A stretch of DNA of 64,000 nt, from contig OY744605.1 in the NCBI GenBank assembly GCA_963556255.1, positions 64,982,230-65,046,229 of the forward strand. The letters are read 5' to 3'. The position numbers and the translations under genes were made by a program. A model generated the notes under the pieces. That model saw nothing but the letters and a program-made list of their open reading frames with translations, ran no database searches and was not told the DNA's origin. Position 1 is the stretch's first letter, and each line of letters opens with the position of its first letter. This DNA is from Allolobophora icterica. Its lineage: Eukaryota; Annelida; Clitellata; Crassiclitellata; Lumbricidae. Positions 1-12,195 of this stretch are shown one piece after another.

Positions 1-157
1 CGTTTAACAGCTCATGACATAATTTTTATTACTGAGGGATTACACTTACTTCTGGTAAAATATAGTAATAACAGCAACGAAAATAATAATAATTATTTTT
101 ATTATTATTTTTTTATTAAGAAACATTTATATAGCACCCCTTCAAGGCTGTCTACTC

Positions 158-220
<63 letters not shown>

Positions 221-842
221 CGATGACGATAATGATGATGATGATGATAATGATGATGATTTATAGTGACTGGTAAATTTATTTTATGGAGTGAGTAACA
301 AAAGGAACAAAGACACACTGAACCAGCTACCGTTTTTAAAGTTCCTAGTGTTCACACAATTTCATGTCTCGGTGTATTCCTCTGTACGTCTATGCGTGTA
401 TCTGGACATTTCGTTTCTGTCTAAAGGTTTTTGTGTTCACTGTTACATGTTGCTAATTAAGCCAATAAAGTTCTCCTCCCACTTTGGCCATTGACGAAAC
501 ATATTTGCCCATGTAGTTTCATAGATTCACATAGATTTTCTTCACAGAAACACACCGCACATCCCAATTAACTGCAAATAGGGTGTGATTTCAAAGGTAT
601 ACGATTAAGCAATCCTCACTGCCATTGACAAAATTTACCCATGAATATATTTCGCTATTGCCGGTCTTGCAACTAGATTAAACTGTCATATTGAAGGTAA
701 TGTTTTCCCCATGTATTTTGCTCCTGCCTACTAGGTCTCATCCTACCCTCCCCTTCAGGATACACCGCGTTACTGCTTCTGTCAGTATCCTTGATTCAAC
801 AACAAATCAGTGTATCTTGAATTGCTGGATGGTCGACCTTCC
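1..842. other. Gene-poor stretch with GAT microsatellite
   Basis: AT-rich sequence. Positions about 120-158 resemble the 3' end of the SINE family seen elsewhere in this window, with an 'ATATAGCACCCCTTCAAG'-like stretch running straight into the microsatellite. From about 540 the sequence resembles the 3' flank of the FReD exon at 6.8 kb, so 540-842 is probably the 3' UTR side of the broken FReD copy. No other gene is seen. Confidence 0.5.
159..262. repeat. (GAT)n microsatellite
   Basis: About 100 bp of GAT units with a few GAC and AAT interruptions, directly after a SINE-like 3' end. Simple trinucleotide arrays in this window tend to abut retroposon ends. Confidence 0.9.
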
Positions 843-1099
843 CTAAGGACAGGCTATCCACATGTTGCTCGTTTTTAGGTATCGATTCATCGGAGTATCT
901 GCCCAGAAGAATCCATTGTTGCTGAAGCCGTTAAGTACGGTTTGAGGGCCACCACAAGGGTACCACCAGCCACCCTTTAGATCCAATGCAAAGTTCGAAC
1001 AGGAAGGCTGGTTGTTCCGATCCTTCGCGCTGAATTTGAGGATTGAGTTTGACTGACCAAAGGTATCGGCAACGTTTCCGAGAGACCAAGTTGCGGTGT
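843..1099 (-). pseudogene. Fibrinogen-related domain, C-terminal fragment cut by GATA repeat
   Basis: The minus strand encodes the last ~84 residues of a fibrinogen-related domain (FReD). It keeps the typical core: a GDTF-like turn, an Asp-rich calcium-site-like AKDRNN stretch, a cysteine, then GGWWYPC, LNG and a terminal MWIAC before the stop. The copy at 6.8 kb carries the same C-terminus, and similarity continues into the 3' flank, so the two are duplicates about 5.9 kb apart. Upstream of about 1100 the reading frame runs into a long GATA array, so the N-terminal half of the domain is absent. It is either a truncated pseudogene or an exon whose 5' part was lost or collapsed in assembly. 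FReD proteins are secreted lectin-like recognition proteins; the role here is inferred from family only. Confidence 0.7.
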
Positions 1100-1767
<668 letters not shown>

Positions 1768-1794
1768 TTGTTCAAGACCAACTATTCTGTCTCA

Positions 1795-1905
1795 ACGGGG
1801 GGAAAGTCCGGGGGGAAATTGTCCTACGGGGGGAAATGTCCGGGGGGAAATGCCGGGGAAATTGTCCGGGGAAATGTCCCGGGGGAAATGTCCGGATACC
1901 GGTTT
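1795..1905 (+). repeat. Fragment of GGACA/TGTCC foldback-like repeat family
   Basis: Six to seven tandem G-rich monomers of the form GGGGGAAATGTCC or GGGGGAAATTGTCC. The same monomers form the arms of the large elements at 43.7-48.3 kb and 63.4 kb. This is one arm only; the CATA core is missing. Confidence 0.75.
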
Positions 1906-1956
1906 TCTCTCTCTGTTGTTCATCGTTTAAAATATTTTCTGTTTCCGCAAGGCTCA

Positions 1957-2045
1957 CACGCTGAGAGCGCCTCTGAATAGTTCGCACTGTGAGAGGCGCT
2001 TCATAAATTCTCAGATACCATGCCATACCATACCATACCATTACT
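1957..2045 (+). mobile_element. SINE 3'-end fragment with CCATA tail
   Basis: A GAGCGCCTCTGAATAG ... GAGAGGCGCTTCATAAA motif is followed by a short (CCATA)n tail. The same core with its tRNA-like head is found at 63.2 kb, so this is a 5'-truncated SINE copy. Confidence 0.6.
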
Positions 2046-2069
2046 ATTAGGGGGAATACTACTACTTGT

Positions 2070-3400
2070 TAAGTAACGAGCCTATTGGCCTGGAATAGGG
2101 ACTTGGATTTGGAGAAGACTTACTAATAACGCTGCGGGTACGGTACGGGTAAGGTTCTGGTCGGTGCGTAATTTTTGATACGGGTCGGGTACCGGTAGGA
2201 GTAACGGTCCTGTGTTACGGGTAGCGGTACGGGTACTGGTACGGGTCGGATAACAAAAACGCTTTGGCCGCAGACCTCAAATGAGCACTCAGAACACATC
2301 TATCGCAGTGGTCTACTTAGGATGACAACCACCCGACCACGAACGGGACATTAATTTTCTTTAGCATTTGTTGTCTTTCTGTTCTTAGATGTCTCTTCAG
2401 TCTGTGTCGCGTGAGGAAGTCGACGCCAACGACGAAAGGGCTTCATCATCATGATATAGCCGTCGTTGGCGGTCGAGATGGAGTGATGACGGACATAAGC
2501 CAGTCCACGCCTGAACAACGACAGAGTCAGCCAGGCCGGGAGGTAACAAAACACCGCTCGACTGAGCTGTAACATGACTCCGCTCGGGCCGCTGGCGAAA
2601 CCCGAGATGAGGCAGAACCGCATCTGGGCGGTTCGGTCGGGCGAAGCGACGAGAGACGGGGGAGATGCCGGGGGGAGGCAGGTCCCCGACGGCTAACGGC
2701 GTAGCGACGTCGGCGACCCCGATCTCAAGGGAGTAACCCGAGACCAGGATGACACTGATGAGGCGTGGGGAGGGTCGAACGATGAACGTTGCGAAGGACC
2801 TACATAAGGGAGGGTAAATGTTACTACGGGACTTCTACTACTGGCTTGCGCGACGTGTGGACGGCGGTCGAGAGATCAACATCGAAGGGAGACGAACAGC
2901 GACGGCAACAGAGTAAAGTCCGTCAGATTCAGAGACTGACGAGTAGAACGATCTGTAGTTAAGCCTTGCGAGGCAGTACTTGAGATAGTCCTAAGTTATA
3001 TCTAAACGAGTTAATGCTACGTGGAAGTTTCCGTAAAAGTTATTGTATATATTTGTTTATTAATTAAATTCTTTTATTAATCAAACAAAGTTCGTCGCGA
3101 GTCTTCTTTAGAAAAGTTAGGCAGCTTTGATAAAAAGTGCAAGTAAAAGAACAAGCGAGTCGAGGGTCGACATCACCACACAACAATCACACGACGGACA
3201 CCCTCGATCGCGACAGTCTGCATGTAAGTGCACAGGGTTCACATAGGCGCGCACTGGAGTGGCTAAACCGGATTACGACGACTACAACAATTTATCATTT
3301 CGACAGCAACGACGAACCCGAGTGTAATCGCCCCAAGCGGATGACATCAGTGTCTATTAGAATACATCAATGCTCCAGGTTATTTCAATATTAAATTGAT
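2070..3400 (+). repeat. Dispersed repeat R1, copy A (interrupted by a solo LTR)
   Basis: This sequence recurs at 9395-9950 and 13925-14790. Shared blocks include a GGTACGGGT-rich segment, the CACTCAGAACACATCTATCG block, and a block around ACGACTACAACAATTT. Copies A and C share the GGTACGGGT-rich head and copy B does not. No coding capacity or clear termini were recognised. It is probably a non-autonomous transposon or unclassified repeat. Copy A is split by an 811-bp solo LTR. Confidence 0.75.
2405..3215. mobile_element. Solo LTR (811 bp) with 5-bp target duplication
   Basis: The insert begins TGTCGCG and ends CGCGACA, a TG...CA LTR with a 7-bp inverted terminus, and is flanked on both sides by GTCTG (2400-2404 and 3216-3220). 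Comparison with repeat copy C at 14 kb shows the uninterrupted target. The insert is GC-richer than its surroundings in its first half and has an AT-rich TATATATTTG/AATTAAA-type region near 3040-3090. No gag-pol is present, so it is a solo LTR from recombination between two LTRs. LTR family was not assigned. Confidence 0.85.
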
Positions 3401-3620
3401 CCCTGTGCATACTAATGAGGTGAAGGTCATTTCAAGATATGAATGATATAAGACAGTCGTTGAATATTAATGAGTTATATTAAGTTTAAACATATCATTG
3501 CATAAACAACATCAATGTCATGTCATTTCAATATGTCTATTCTACCTCTTACTTAGACCAGCTTGACATTAACTAATCTACACATTAAATCTAGATTAAC
3601 CTTCCTTCTTTCTTTGGCTT
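3401..3620. other. No gene recognised
   Basis: AT-rich sequence between the dispersed repeat and a LINE remnant. I see no open frame, RNA gene or repeat structure here. Confidence 0.5.
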
Positions 3621-4757
3621 GTAGCAGTGGAATCTTACTTACTGTAATCTCATCTGGGCATCAACCTACCGCACACGACTGACGAGCCTGACAGTATTAC
3701 AGAAGCGTGCCACACGGGTTATTAGTAATGCTCCGTTCAGAGCACATACAAAACACCTATTTATAAACCTTGATATATTGCCTTTTGAAATTATTAACAA
3801 ACTCCAAGCTGGAATGTTCATGTATAAGTCTCATAGGTATTTAGTATACCGGAAAGCTTTGCCAATTGGTTTAGTAAAAATCACGAGATCCATGGTCATC
3901 AAACGCGTTCCCAAAATAAGTACCATCAAAGTAGTATGCGCACTAGGATAAGACAACATAGCCTCAGAAACTACGGTCCAGTACTCTGAAATTCCCTGCC
4001 GTTGGTGATCACAAGCCTTACAAACGTGCATCAATTTAAAAACAGATTAAGAGTTCATCTTATGGATATGTTTAAATCGTAGTGCCTCCTCATCTCCTGT
4101 TTCTGATCTAAACTGGAACAGAATAAGTTCTGGGAGTTTTATCTAAAGAAAATTGAAAGCGTCCATAAGCTAAATAGCTTATCTAACGTACTAGATTAAT
4201 AGATTAAATAGAATATTCTTATTTGCATATCCTCATGTTTTGGTTATTATACTGATACCGGAATCTAGTACATGTTCTGAGTGTTGCATAAAAAGACAGT
4301 TTTATGTGTTTGTAACTATATAGTCTAACACTTTAGATTAATGTGTATCACATGTATTATGTATGCACATAAGTTAAAGAGCTCATTAAACATTCTAGAT
4401 TATTATGCAAACGATGTATGATTATGTAAATGGCAAATTAAACTTTCTAGACTGTTAAGTAAAATAGGAATTCTGTACATGTTTAGTTAACACCTAGCGT
4501 TCATGATTATTATGCTACAGATGTTTTTAGACATAAACTTTTTATTGCATTGTTAAGCACCACTTCATTGGTCTGATATAGTTTGTGTAATTAGGCGACC
4601 CTGACAGCGGAACGGTTTCGTTCCTTTGAGTTTTCCTTTTGTCACTGATCGCAATGTAACTTAAGTTCGTGTTACCATGTAAACTGTGTAATTGTTCAAA
4701 GATTGGTGAACAATAAAAGAATTTTATTGATTGATTGATTGATTGATTTCGAGTTTT
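3621..4757 (+). mobile_element. CR1/L2-like LINE, decayed 3' end with (TTGA)n tail
   Basis: About 3640-4080 encodes, in broken frames, the C-terminal part of a reverse transcriptase ORF2: an IWAS-like start, LQKRATRVI, then a GPVLWNSLP-type block near 3975-4010. These blocks are typical of the last part of CR1/L2 ORF2. The 3' UTR ends near 4715-4757 with AATAAAAG and a TTTATTGATTGATTGATT tail. Stops and frameshifts make it non-functional. The same TTGA tail ends the SINE at 63.8 kb. Confidence 0.75.
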
Positions 4758-5016
4758 GCCCCCAATCGTCAATGTTTGAACACCGCTAATATGAATTGAT
4801 GCTGCGATCTCGGTGGATAGATGCTGTTGATTCTTCTCCACGTAGAAGTTCTATTTCTTGTAGAATCTTCACCAAATTGTAAGATCACATAACTCACATG
4901 TCCAGCATAAATCAAACTGTGGCGCAATTGTTCGAAAGTTTTTCAAATTGAAACAATCAGTTCAAACGACAGTTCGTTAAAGCTCACGAAGATCGAATAT
5001 CAACACCTCACGGCGA
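4758..5016. other. No gene recognised
   Basis: Unique-looking sequence between a LINE tail and a hAT MITE. Confidence 0.4.
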
Positions 5017-5346
5017 CAGTGGCGTGCAGAGGTTCTTTGATGCCCGGGGCCGAAAAAATTCTAACAGACGACGCTAACCTAATTAAACCTAAAACCTATG
5101 ATCGATAATACAATCATAACACTGCCGTTGTCAACCGCTGATTTCATAACACGCTAAAAGGGTTCGCAATGCATTAGACACTATTATTAGTACTTAAACT
5201 ACGGCATACGATTCGTATGCTACGAAATTAGTCCGTCAATACAAGCGCAAGAGATGTGACTGGGCCAACGCCAACCGTTGGATGCCCCTCCCCCGGCTGG
5301 ATGCCCGGGGCCGTCGCACCCTCGGCACCCCCTCTGCACGCCACTG
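5017..5346. mobile_element. hAT MITE (330 bp) with exact 8-bp target duplication
   Basis: The termini are CAGTGGCGTGCAGAGG and its reverse complement CCTCTGCACGCCACTG. Both sides carry the 8-bp duplication CACGGCGA (5009-5016 and 5347-5354). The CAGTG start and 8-bp duplication are hallmarks of the hAT superfamily. No transposase is inside, so it is non-autonomous. The exact duplication suggests a fairly recent insertion. Confidence 0.92.
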
Positions 5347-5354
5347 CACGGCGA

Positions 5355-6788
5355 TACGAGCTCTCATGTAGGCCTAACTTCACTTCTCGACACTCAATTC
5401 GATAGAATTCCTGCAAGAATGTCTTACCAGTTCAACAACGATTCTTCACTACGATAGCCACGACAAAACTGTCCGATCACATTCAAGGTGTATCAACATA
5501 CTACCAAGATTCACGAGTTAAATGACAACGCCATCACAAGACGAACACCATTACGTCTAGCGTTCGACATCGTCACCGACCGTCACTCTCATTGAAAACC
5601 CTCATTGCGCATGTGCAGCAAAGGATCTAACCTATTAACATTTCTGATCTGGAGCAAAGATGATCTGGAGTCCACGGCAGTTAAAGATTAAACTGACCAA
5701 TAGACTATCGCCAACATCGTTTCTTTGGCTTCGTTCTCGTAACACAAGCCCCCTCCCAACCTACTTGACTTTTTATATTATGTATAATTATATATACAGC
5801 TGGTCATAGTCACTGGTCACTTAATAAAATTGCATCAGCTCACTGACCTAATCAAATTAGCTTATACAACCACAAGCCTTCTGTTCATTACAACATTGTG
5901 ACTTAACTAATACACAATAACTTAAGTGAGTTTGTGTGAGACAGAGCCATATTATTACAGTGCCAAACGTTCATTTAAAAGTCAGTCTTACATGGTCAAT
6001 GGAAATTTCATCAAAGACCTTTCTGAGCATACCCTCGCCGCTTCATACGCCAAGTTGATGTAAGAAAAGTTCATGCTAGCGTTAAATGTCATGCAATGGA
6101 AACTGTTTAGCCAAACTAGAGTTAAACCCAATCTTTATTGGGAAAATTGCATGAACGAAAATATCCTCGCAGGTGAATCACTTCTAATGCAAGAGAAAAG
6201 AAATACCGGAATCTGGATGAACGATTGCGAACTTTGGTCAACAATTACAATAATCATGATAGTATCTCATACTTAGGCCTAAGCTTATGTACTATGTAGT
6301 CACATGTATTAATGGGCTTATTTATAACTGAACTACTGTATACAAGTGAAAAGCATCTTGTTGGCAAAAAATGGAGAAATATTCTTTAAATCTGTTACTG
6401 TAATATACACCTAATGTAATTAAAGCAACTTCAAAGATTCTTTACAACAATTGTTAAGCTCTATTATGTAATTCCAAGTCAATCGATAAAGCCCAATTAT
6501 TGTCCACGCCCCGAACTGCCGATCTGTCCGGTCACCATTACAGCCTATAGGTCCTCCCGCTAGATTTTGAAGATACAATTTACCCATGTCTTTCGCTTCT
6601 GCCTAATTGATCTTTACCATAAGAAAGACCGTGTTCCTGCCCCTTAGAAAAATGTTCGAAAGAGACGAAAGACAAATGCACATGTATCAGGTATCCTATA
6701 AGACCTATATGCAGAGCAAAATCCCTGTCAGTATCCATCATTCAATTACAAATCACCGCATCATGAGTGACTGGATGGTCGACCTTGC
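5355..6788. other. Mostly unassigned; 3' flank of FReD gene at its end
   Basis: No convincing gene was seen in 5355-6480. Positions about 6590-6788 resemble the 3' flank of the duplicated FReD fragment at 0.7 kb and are probably 3' UTR of the minus-strand gene ending at 6789. Confidence 0.45.
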
Positions 6789-7294
6789 TTAAGGACACGC
6801 TATCCACATGTAGCTCGTCTGTAGGAATCGACTCATCGTCTGATCTGCCCAGAAGAAGCCAGTGCTTCCGACGCCATTCAGTACGATTTGAGTGGCACTA
6901 CAAGGGTACCACCAACCACCCTTTAGATTCGATGCAAAGTTCGGACAGGCAGGCTGATTGTTCTGATCTTTCGCGTTGAATTTGCAGATACGATTCGAGA
7001 AACCAAACGTATCGCCAACGGTTCCTGTGAACCCAGTTGCGGTGTAATTGTATCCATCGTTTTCATTGCCTACGACAAAGGAGTTGTAGAAGGCATAAGA
7101 CCACGATCCTGACCCCGTTTGTTGCATGTCAATGCAGAGTCTGCATTTTGTACCGCTGTTCGTCATCCTGTAGAGGTTCTCGTTACCAATCCAGTAGCCA
7201 CCTGTTCCGTCATTGAATCCGTACTTGTAGGCCGACCATGTCTGGTCCAGTCCGCTTCCAGTGTTCTGCTGCAGGAGAAGACGAGACGCTGGAG
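6789..7294 (-). CDS. Fibrinogen-related protein, C-terminal exon
   Basis: The minus strand encodes ~168 residues covering most of a fibrinogen C-terminal domain. In order: a W-x-Y-K-x-GF block, GGYWIGNENLYRMT, a DMQQTGSG linker, YAFYNSFVV, the GTVGDTF turn, an AKDQNN calcium-site-like loop, cysteine then GGWWYPC, LNG, FFWAD, and a terminal MWIAC before TAA. The 5' edge is set at a good splice acceptor (pyrimidine-rich stretch ending in CAG at ~7295), so this is the last exon of a spliced gene. Family members are secreted ficolin/tenascin-like recognition proteins; that role is inferred. Preceding exons should lie at higher coordinates. The Ala/Thr-rich exon at 7.8-8.4 kb on the same strand is a candidate, but its splice phase does not fit directly, so at least one exon would have to lie between. 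Confidence 0.8.
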
Positions 7295-7812
7295 CTGTCA
7301 AAGGAAGAGAATTTTCGTTCTTACGATAACAGACTTTGAGCGCAATGCGCCGAGAATTAGAGTTGCAATAAAAGAGAATTTTGATTGTATAGTCTCATCC
7401 ATAGATGTTGATTGTAATGCGATATGTCCTGACTACAATGAAAGATGAAGAAGTACATAGCCTACTAAGTCAGTAATGTGGAATTTTTGTGCTAAGGCTA
7501 CATCTACCGAATATTGATAAAAATCTTTAATCATGTTGCATCGACACCTACCGAATAAACAATGACTGAGTTAGCGACAAACAAACGAAAACCTGTGTGA
7601 TATTATGTTAATAAATATGATATTGTAAGTGACAGTCCGATGTTGCTAGATGTTATTAGTAATGATTAGTAAGCGTTAGTAAAGTAGTTGTCAGTTATTG
7701 TTAGCTGTCTAGCAATTGCTAACTAAATTTAGAGGCAATATTACACTGAGAAGTGGCACATTTTAAACGCGTTTCTATTGAAAATTTATATGACGTCACA
7801 CTAAATTGGTAC
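7295..7812. other. Probable intron / no gene recognised
   Basis: AT-rich sequence between two minus-strand exon candidates. No repeat or RNA gene is evident. Confidence 0.4.
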
Positions 7813-8413
7813 TTGCCAATTTTTGAGTCGCAGTTGAGCCCACCCGTGGGTGGGGATGGGGTCCGAGCAATCGTTAGAGGTTGAGCCGGTGTGGTTGTTG
7901 TAGTTTCAACCAACTGACCATTCGATCCGGGTGTGGTGATGCCTGAGGCTGCTGTTGTTGCTACTGGAAACACGACGTGCATGTTACTTGTTGATGGGGC
8001 TGCAGGCGCTTGTGGTATAGATATGCTGTCAGGGATTTTCGCGGTCGGTGCTGCTGTCGCTACCACGGGAGGTGCGGTTGTTGAGATGGTGTTAGCTGCA
8101 GCTGCTTGTCGTGTAGAAATTATGCCCGAAATTCTCGTTGTGGCTGCTACTGACGCTACCACGGGATTTCCAACCGCTGAGATGGCGTTGGCTGCAGCTG
8201 CAGCTTGCTGTGTAGAAATTAGGTCCCCGATATTTGTGGTTGGGGCTGCTGACGCTGCCAGTGGTGGTCCGGCGATCGAGATGGTGTTGGCTGCGGAGGC
8301 TGCGATTGCTGGTGCTGTTTTAGAATCAGCTGCTGAAGGTATTATGGCGTTTGCTGTTGATATTGGTACGTTAACCGGCTGAGCTGTACTGGTGGGTACG
8401 TAGGCTGGAACAG
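7813..8413 (-). CDS. Ala/Thr/Ser-rich tandem-repeat exon (mucin-like linker)
   Basis: The minus strand is open across 7719-8510. The part between a plausible acceptor (8414-8417, ACAG on the minus strand) and a donor (GTACC, just below 7813) is strongly biased to Ala, Thr, Ser, Val and Pro. It contains about three diverged repeats of ~35 residues built as AANTIS - PPxxAxAAPTT - IxxxISTxQAAAA, then a Thr/Pro-rich tail with TTTTTP and a cysteine near the end. Such sequence suits an O-glycosylated extracellular linker. It lies upstream of the FReD exon on the same strand, so it may be the stalk of that protein (inference). The opposite strand is also open but is a translation of the same GCT/GTT-rich repeat. 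I do not recognise a family. Confidence 0.5.
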
Positions 8414-8668
8414 CTGTATCATCAAAAACGATATGCTGACCACTCAATAGACCAAACCCTAATCTCGCTACTGTATGTCGCCTCAAGGTGAACTCAACCA
8501 ACTGGTACATAAAATATCTGAATGTAGTAAGAAACTTGATTGTACGTTTACTAATTTTAATTCTGATAAGTTCAGACGAGAAAGCAATTGAAAGTCCAAC
8601 TCTTTCTCAAAGCTCCGACGCAGACATAAATACGTCTCTAGGAATAAAAATTAAGTCAAGAGTTATTC

Positions 8669-9249
8669 CAGTGTTGGGTAAACTCACACAAGAAATGAGT
8701 TAAATCAAAACTCAACTCACGCACTTCAAAATGAGTTTAAACTCAAACTCAACTCATCCTAAGTGAAATGAGTTAACTCAAACTCACTTCTTAAATGAGT
8801 TAACTCATAAACTCACACGTTTCATACTAGCACGTTCTAATCGAGCAACAATTTTTCGATCACGCCTAGTTGTAACAGAAAAATATTTTCCATCAAGAAT
8901 ACACGGTACTTCAGCCGTGTTGTTCTTAACTGTTCACAATATACAAAATATGCAGTGCTTAAATACTGTCCGCTAGCAGTGTTTACGACCCTCCCTGCCG
9001 TCACCACTCACCAGTATGGAAAGCCGACGATATAAAAAAGGCTTGTTTCAACATAATATGTGCCGAGTGCCGAAGAGTGAGTTGAGTTTAAAATAATTGA
9101 CAGTTACAACTCAAACTCACAGAAAATATGAGTTAACTCAAACCTATAACTCACACTCTTTAAGGTGAGTTAACTCAAACTCATAAATCACAGCAAGTGA
9201 GTTAACTCGTGAGTTTAAACTCATATGAGTTAACTCATACCCAACACTG
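8669..9249. mobile_element. hAT MITE (581 bp) with subterminal GAGTTAACTCA repeats
   Basis: The termini are CAGTGTTGGGTA and TACCCAACACTG, with an exact 8-bp target duplication AGTTATTC (8661-8668 and 9250-9257). Both ends are packed with many copies of the palindrome-like GAGTTAACTCA / AACTCAAACTCA motif, about 150 bp on each side, with a unique ~250-bp centre. Subterminal repeats of this sort are transposase-binding arrays in hAT elements. No coding sequence is inside. Confidence 0.92.
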
Positions 9250-9394
9250 AGTTATTCCTAGGGTATATAAGTGCAGTATTGGTAAATTCCTATCCAAAAC
9301 TGTGTTTGCGATTACCATTTTAATCGCGTTAATCGTCCAGAAAATTTAGCGCATTAATCGCGCTCGTTAACTGCGACTAATCAACAGCCTTACT

Positions 9395-9950
9395 ATTAAC
9401 TACTCAGAACACATCTATCGCATTGGTCTGCTTAGGAGGACAACCATCCGACCACGAACGGGACACGAATGCTACTTTAGCATTTTGTTGTCTTTCTGTT
9501 CTTCAAGTTCTCTCAGTGTGCATATATATGTCAACAGGGTTCACTTAGGCGCACTTAAGTGACTAAATCGGATTGAGACGACTACAACAATTTATCATTT
9601 CGACAGCAACGACGAACCCGAGTCTAATCTCCCCAAGCGGATGACGTCAGTATCTATTAGGCTCAGAATGAACTGATCCCTTCTCACTGACCTCCTATAC
9701 CTCTATAGTTACAGGTTTCTTAAACGAAGTTGCTCCTATTGCCTGGGCATTCTAATTGGTTCATACCTTTGACTCCTTTGACATTAATCGTTTTAAATTA
9801 GCGGGAATGTGTTTGGTGATTTCAATAAATAGGAAACTACATCTAATAGCGAGTGGTTTTCCAACAGTGGCTCCACATACATGTAGTTCGCGTGTCGCCC
9901 GGTGTACGTTAGCAATTGCAGCATCTATGGGGACGAGGACGTTTTACGGG
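9395..9950 (+). repeat. Dispersed repeat R1, copy B
   Basis: Second copy of the repeat described at 2070-3400. It starts at the CTCAGAACACATC block and shares the downstream part (around ATTCTAATTGGTTCATACC, then GTGTCGCC) with copy C at 14.5-14.75 kb. Confidence 0.75.
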
Positions 9951-10493
9951 AAAATTATCAGTTTGAATCACAGATAAGAGAAGTGTTAAAAGTACCTTCA
10001 TCTGTCGAACATTGGAAACGAATAAATCATCGATTGGATTAACGAAGAATGTTATCTGATGTGCGTATAACTTAAGCGATGATCGGACGATAGCTAATGA
10101 GTTTCAAAGAAACTGTGTTGCAGCGAACCAAGTGATTTGGCTGGACAAAGTAACGATCGACTATCGGACGTTTTTTAATTCAAAGAGAAATAAAGCATCG
10201 AACTTGAATTTTAAACACTGCAGGAACGATGGAAATGCCACCGCAAGCAAGGTCGAAGGATCGTAATTGGGGGATAAGATGAACTGATCTACACGAGGGT
10301 GTCTTGAGTGGAGCAATACAACTCATCCGAGGAGAACCTTGAATTGGATGGTTAGATAGGTCCAAATAATATTAGCCAATAGATTACAGATGCTGGCTAT
10401 GTAGGATTAATTTTAAAAAAAATGCCATAGTTGACAATAAACAATATTCATCCTTTAAAATTCACTTGCATAGTTGTATGATATCCGTTTGAA

Positions 10494-10497
<4 letters not shown>
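9951..10497. other. No gene recognised
   Basis: No supported feature; short open frames here have no recognisable content. Confidence 0.4.
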
Positions 10498-10582
<85 letters not shown>

Positions 10583-10682
10583 TGGATTGTAAATGAGCTA
10601 CGTCGAGTTTAAATCATTTAATAATATATATATATATATTATTAAATGATTTAAACTCAACAAAGTTCATTTGCAATCCATG
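10498..10682. repeat. (AT)n array followed by a 102-bp palindrome
   Basis: About 83 bp of AT dinucleotides lead into an inverted repeat (10581-10682). Arms of ~46 bp begin CATGGATTG and end AATCATTTAATAATATATA on each side, with six or so mismatches. This would fold into a long hairpin and looks like a small palindromic MITE inserted in an AT array. Confidence 0.8.
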
Positions 10683-11977
10683 ACCTATAGCAATGTTGAC
10701 AAACTTTCAGATGAAGAAATGGATCAATCACAAATTGCGGATGTATGATCCAACACCGAGTCATTAGGCGTTACATATATATAGGCCTACCCGATTTTAC
10801 CCATACCGACGTGAAGTTTTAGGGTTACATGAAATAGTGAGTCCTGCACCGTCAAAGAACTTGGAAGTAATTATATGTCCAGTTTACAATTATGCCTACA
10901 AATGGCTTGTTTCCATTAAAGCAATCGCAATTCATTTACATGTATATGATCTGAGCTTAGTCCGGACAAACATGGGGGTCAGAGGTCCGAGATTTACTGA
11001 ATGGGCCCAGCAGTCTTCTTTTCTTTACAACAAAGTGATGCCATCCGGGCACTGGCGGCGATCTTGTTTCACAGGTGGGGGACACTGTTGAACTGATCTG
11101 GTGAAAGGAGTTTTGAACTGATCTGCTCAAAAAAGAGGTGAAATTGTTTTTAACCATATTTGGGACAAAATTTGCAACCTCTTTTGGGTTTCTTCAAAAA
11201 GTGAGGAAGATCGAATGTATGGTGTGCCCCCCCTCTCTTAAAGGTTGGGGGACTTGTCGCCGTGATCGCCGCCCATGAGTCCGGGCTATGTGTAGGCTTT
11301 TTCAAAGCTTGTCGTCCCTTTACCTCTGAGAAATATTTTAACTATTCATGTAGCGATATGTTGTTGCAAACGGCCGTGTTGTGCATGGGTGCCTTAGATC
11401 ACGCAATACATCAACGAGGTAGAAATTCTCAACTTCTGAAGATCTTAGAAGTCATCAACTGTTGTCATGGGTGTGGATGGGACAGACCATAAAGGGCTAA
11501 TTGCGACTTCCCCGTACAGAACCATCTGAAGATAAAAGATGATTAACGATGATGCCTGGCATTACCATAACCAATGGACTATAATACGTATGTACACGCA
11601 AATTTACGCATATATAGCCTATTGAATATACCGGGTTGGAGAAATAAGTTGTTCAATGGCCAGACTGGCACGGCTATACCCAATGAACTATTACGGTTGC
11701 TTACTTAAAGTTTAACAGATTTCGTCAGCAATTTTTATGCACGTACACATCGCCACGTCTTCACCATCGTTCGATGATATTGTTAGTTCCGAGTTTCTCT
11801 AGCGTAAAATTATGGCGGTTGACATAGTTGCGTCAAGTGATAATATACTTACATTACACAAATACTTAATTTTGAGTTTTAAATCTTAAAAGGAGAGGTG
11901 CCGAACAGTAACAACTTGAGTTTGACGGCGCGAAGGTCAAGAAACCAACTTCAATGTCATCATCTTTATTAAATTGA
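10683..11977. other. No gene recognised
   Basis: Several short open frames occur but none has recognisable domains or codon-level support. No repeat structure was noticed. Confidence 0.4.

Positions 11978-12193
<216 letters not shown>

Positions 12194-12195
<2 letters not shown>

Noticed and set aside
2351..2623. 90-codon minus-strand frame as a gene
   Set aside because: It crosses the boundary of the solo LTR and the R1 repeat, so it joins two unrelated sequences.
7933..8382. 149-codon plus-strand Ala-rich frame
   Set aside because: Mirror of the minus-strand repeat exon; no splice signals supporting this strand were noted.
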